From contig DATKZS010000201.1 in the NCBI GenBank assembly GCA_035527835.1, positions 1 to 6,999 on the forward strand: a stretch of 6,999 nt of DNA, given 5' to 3'. Both the position numbers and the translations under genes were made by a program. Shown piece by piece: positions 6,179 through 6,999 of the stretch. Under the pieces are notes generated by a model. That model ran no database searches. It had not been told where the DNA came from and worked only from the letters and a program-made list of their open reading frames with translations. Origin of the DNA: DATKZS01 sp035527835 [NCBI: bacterium]. Lineage in GTDB: Bacteria; RBG-13-61-14. How positions within the stretch are numbered: the first letter of the stretch is position 1; each line of letters opens with the position of its first letter.

Positions 6179-6230
6179 TATGAACGTGTTCCTGCCGCGA
6201 TGTCCTCTCTATGAATTTTCAAAGAACAAT
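6169..6230. repeat. 11-bp direct repeat CAAAGAACAAT around the TTG start
   Basis: CAAAGAACAAT occurs at 6169-6179 and 6220-6230, 51 bp apart. On the minus strand the downstream copy (6169-6179) supplies the TTG start of the exported-protein frame. It could be a small local duplication or an operator pair; neither is proven. Confidence 0.5.
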
Positions 6231-6266
6231 TAAGATGTCGGCTCTAATCGGTGCCATCTTCATCCA

Positions 6267-6301
6267 GCGGCAAAGCCGCCCACATAGAAATCTATGTGGG
6301 C
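6267..6301. terminator. Double hairpin downstream of the AT-rich gene
   Basis: Bases 6278-6288 are the exact reverse complement of 6291-6301 (11-bp stem, GCCCACATAGA arm). An overlapping smaller hairpin, GCGGC-AAA-GCCGC, lies at 6267-6279; the two share two bases and could be alternative folds. They lie 22 nt beyond the stop of the minus-strand AT-rich gene, where a terminator would be expected, but no T-run follows on that strand. A palindromic interspersed repeat is equally possible. Confidence 0.45.
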
Positions 6302-6322
6302 TACCCGCTAATTAGTAACATT

Positions 6323-6907
6323 CTATTTTTCATCCCAATTATATAAGGCATTCCTTGGGTCTATATTTCTGTTCGGTATGTTTCGGTCAAGAAGATCTAT
6401 AATAAATGAATACTTTTCCAAACCGGGTTTATTTAAATCACTGATTTGAAATTTCAAACTTATTCTCTCGTTTCCCATCTTATATAATATTTCAACAGGT
6501 GGAGCTAGAGCATTAGGTGACAAATCTTTATCCTTACTCAAATTATTTACAAATAAATCTACTAGCTTCTTAAAGTCCTGTGAGTAAATAGTGTATCTTT
6601 CACTAATGTATTTTTCTTCAAGAATACCTAGATTAGTGCCATTATATGCTGGAAGTTTTTCAACTGGTCCATAAACATGGTAAAGAGTTAAATGTTTTTT
6701 AACATCGGCTACATAAACGGAATTTTCAAAGTAGAAATGCATTTGTGTTAGTATCAAATATTCATTCCTATTATTATAATCATTATAATATATATAAAAT
6801 TCAGCAGCATGGTACTGATCTTTGCCAAATTTCCTGTCTCCAGCACTCTCGGAGGGGGCATTATTAAGGGGAGCAAGGTAATTTGGACAATTTTCCCTCA
6901 TTTTCAT
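6323..6907 (-). CDS. AT-rich gene for a protein of unknown function
   Basis: This 194-residue protein is rich in Tyr, Asn, Lys and Ile. I see no signal peptide, membrane segment or known motif; it looks like a soluble alpha/beta protein with a YNDYNN stretch near 41-46 and a segment EYLILTQMHFYFENSVYVADV (about 49-69) that could form strands. GC content is about 30% (19/60 and 16/60 in two counted lines), against well above 60% in the metabolic genes of this window, which suggests recent acquisition. ATG at 6907 overlaps the stop of the GC-rich upstream gene as ATGA, implying coupled translation; a second ATG lies two codons in. No clear ribosome site precedes it. The composition changes abruptly at the start codon. 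An immunity- or antitoxin-like partner of the upstream gene is possible but unsupported by any motif. Confidence 0.7.
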   Translation of the reverse strand: MKMRENCPNYLAPLNNAPSESAGDRKFGKDQYHAAEFYIYYNDYNNRNEYLILTQMHFYFENSVYVADVKKHLTLYHVYGPVEKLPAYNGTNLGILEEKYISERYTIYSQDFKKLVDLFVNNLSKDKDLSPNALAPPVEILYKMGNERISLKFQISDLNKPGLEKYSFIIDLLDRNIPNRNIDPRNALYNWDEK

Positions 6908-6999
6908 GCCGCCGCGTAGCGCACGCTGGGCGCGCGGAAAAAGGAGCGGACCACCGTGGGCTGGCGCTGGGTGCTGCGCAGATACCCATGGAGGTCAGC
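6904..6999 (-). CDS. C-terminal fragment of an unrecognised protein, cut by window edge
   Basis: The last 31 codons of a minus-strand gene enter from the right edge and end at TGA (6904-6906). The fragment is Arg-rich, reading ADLHGYLRSTQRQPTVVRSF and then FRAPSVRYAAA, with GC-ending codons matching the host genome. Its stop overlaps the ATG of the AT-rich gene by the common ATGA arrangement. A plus-strand frame over the same bases is also open, but it lacks the coupling logic. It is too short to assign a family. Confidence 0.5.
   Translation of the reverse strand, partial: ADLHGYLRSTQRQPTVVRSFFRAPSVRYAAA

Noticed and set aside
5556-6318. TAATTAGTAA at both 5556-5565 and 6309-6318 as a target duplication
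   Set aside because: Ten-base matches are expected by chance many times in 7 kb, and the flanks show no element ends.

Overview
The window is high-GC DNA (a counted 60-base line inside the first gene has 41 G/C) with compact genes rich in GCC, ATC and CTC codons, consistent with a free-living Gram-negative bacterium. MetW, a multidomain signalling cyclase and a ThiI-like sulfurtransferase would fit Desulfobacterota or a neighbouring phylum, but the sequence alone does not fix the taxon. No rRNA, tRNA, complete transposase or CRISPR array was seen.

Layout. Bases 2-1654 (+) hold the 3' part of an FHA-GAF-class III nucleotide cyclase gene. Bases 1655-2052 are non-coding and contain a 212-bp element bounded by 33-bp perfect inverted repeats built from CGCCAAG motifs. 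metW (2053-2688, +) follows; its stop codon lies inside the left arm of a second perfect inverted repeat (30 bp, 2681-2771) made of phased heptamers. Next is a PP-loop/ThiI-like sulfurtransferase with a C-terminal NFACT-R-like region (2793-3794, +). It converges on a minus-strand pair, a polytopic membrane protein (4512-5090) and a SAM methyltransferase (3830-4519), which overlap by 8 nt and are probably translationally coupled.

From 5091 the window becomes accessory and repeat-rich: a 22-bp tandem array resembling an orphan IS21-type end (5331-5440), several heptamer tandems, and three hairpins of identical geometry (5678-5758). These repeats run into the 3' half of a minus-strand gene for a putative exported protein (5519-6178), which looks eroded at both ends. 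Past a double hairpin (6267-6301) lies an AT-rich (about 30% GC) minus-strand gene of unknown function (6323-6907). Its ATG overlaps by ATGA the stop of a GC-rich gene that enters from the right edge (6904-6999).

The left-hand genes are housekeeping or signalling functions with no evident shared pathway. The main points of interest are the dense families of short palindromic and heptameric repeats in every larger intergenic gap, a gene 3' end apparently rewritten by such repeats, and an AT-rich gene joined without a gap to GC-rich DNA. No complete new defence or mobile system can be demonstrated here.
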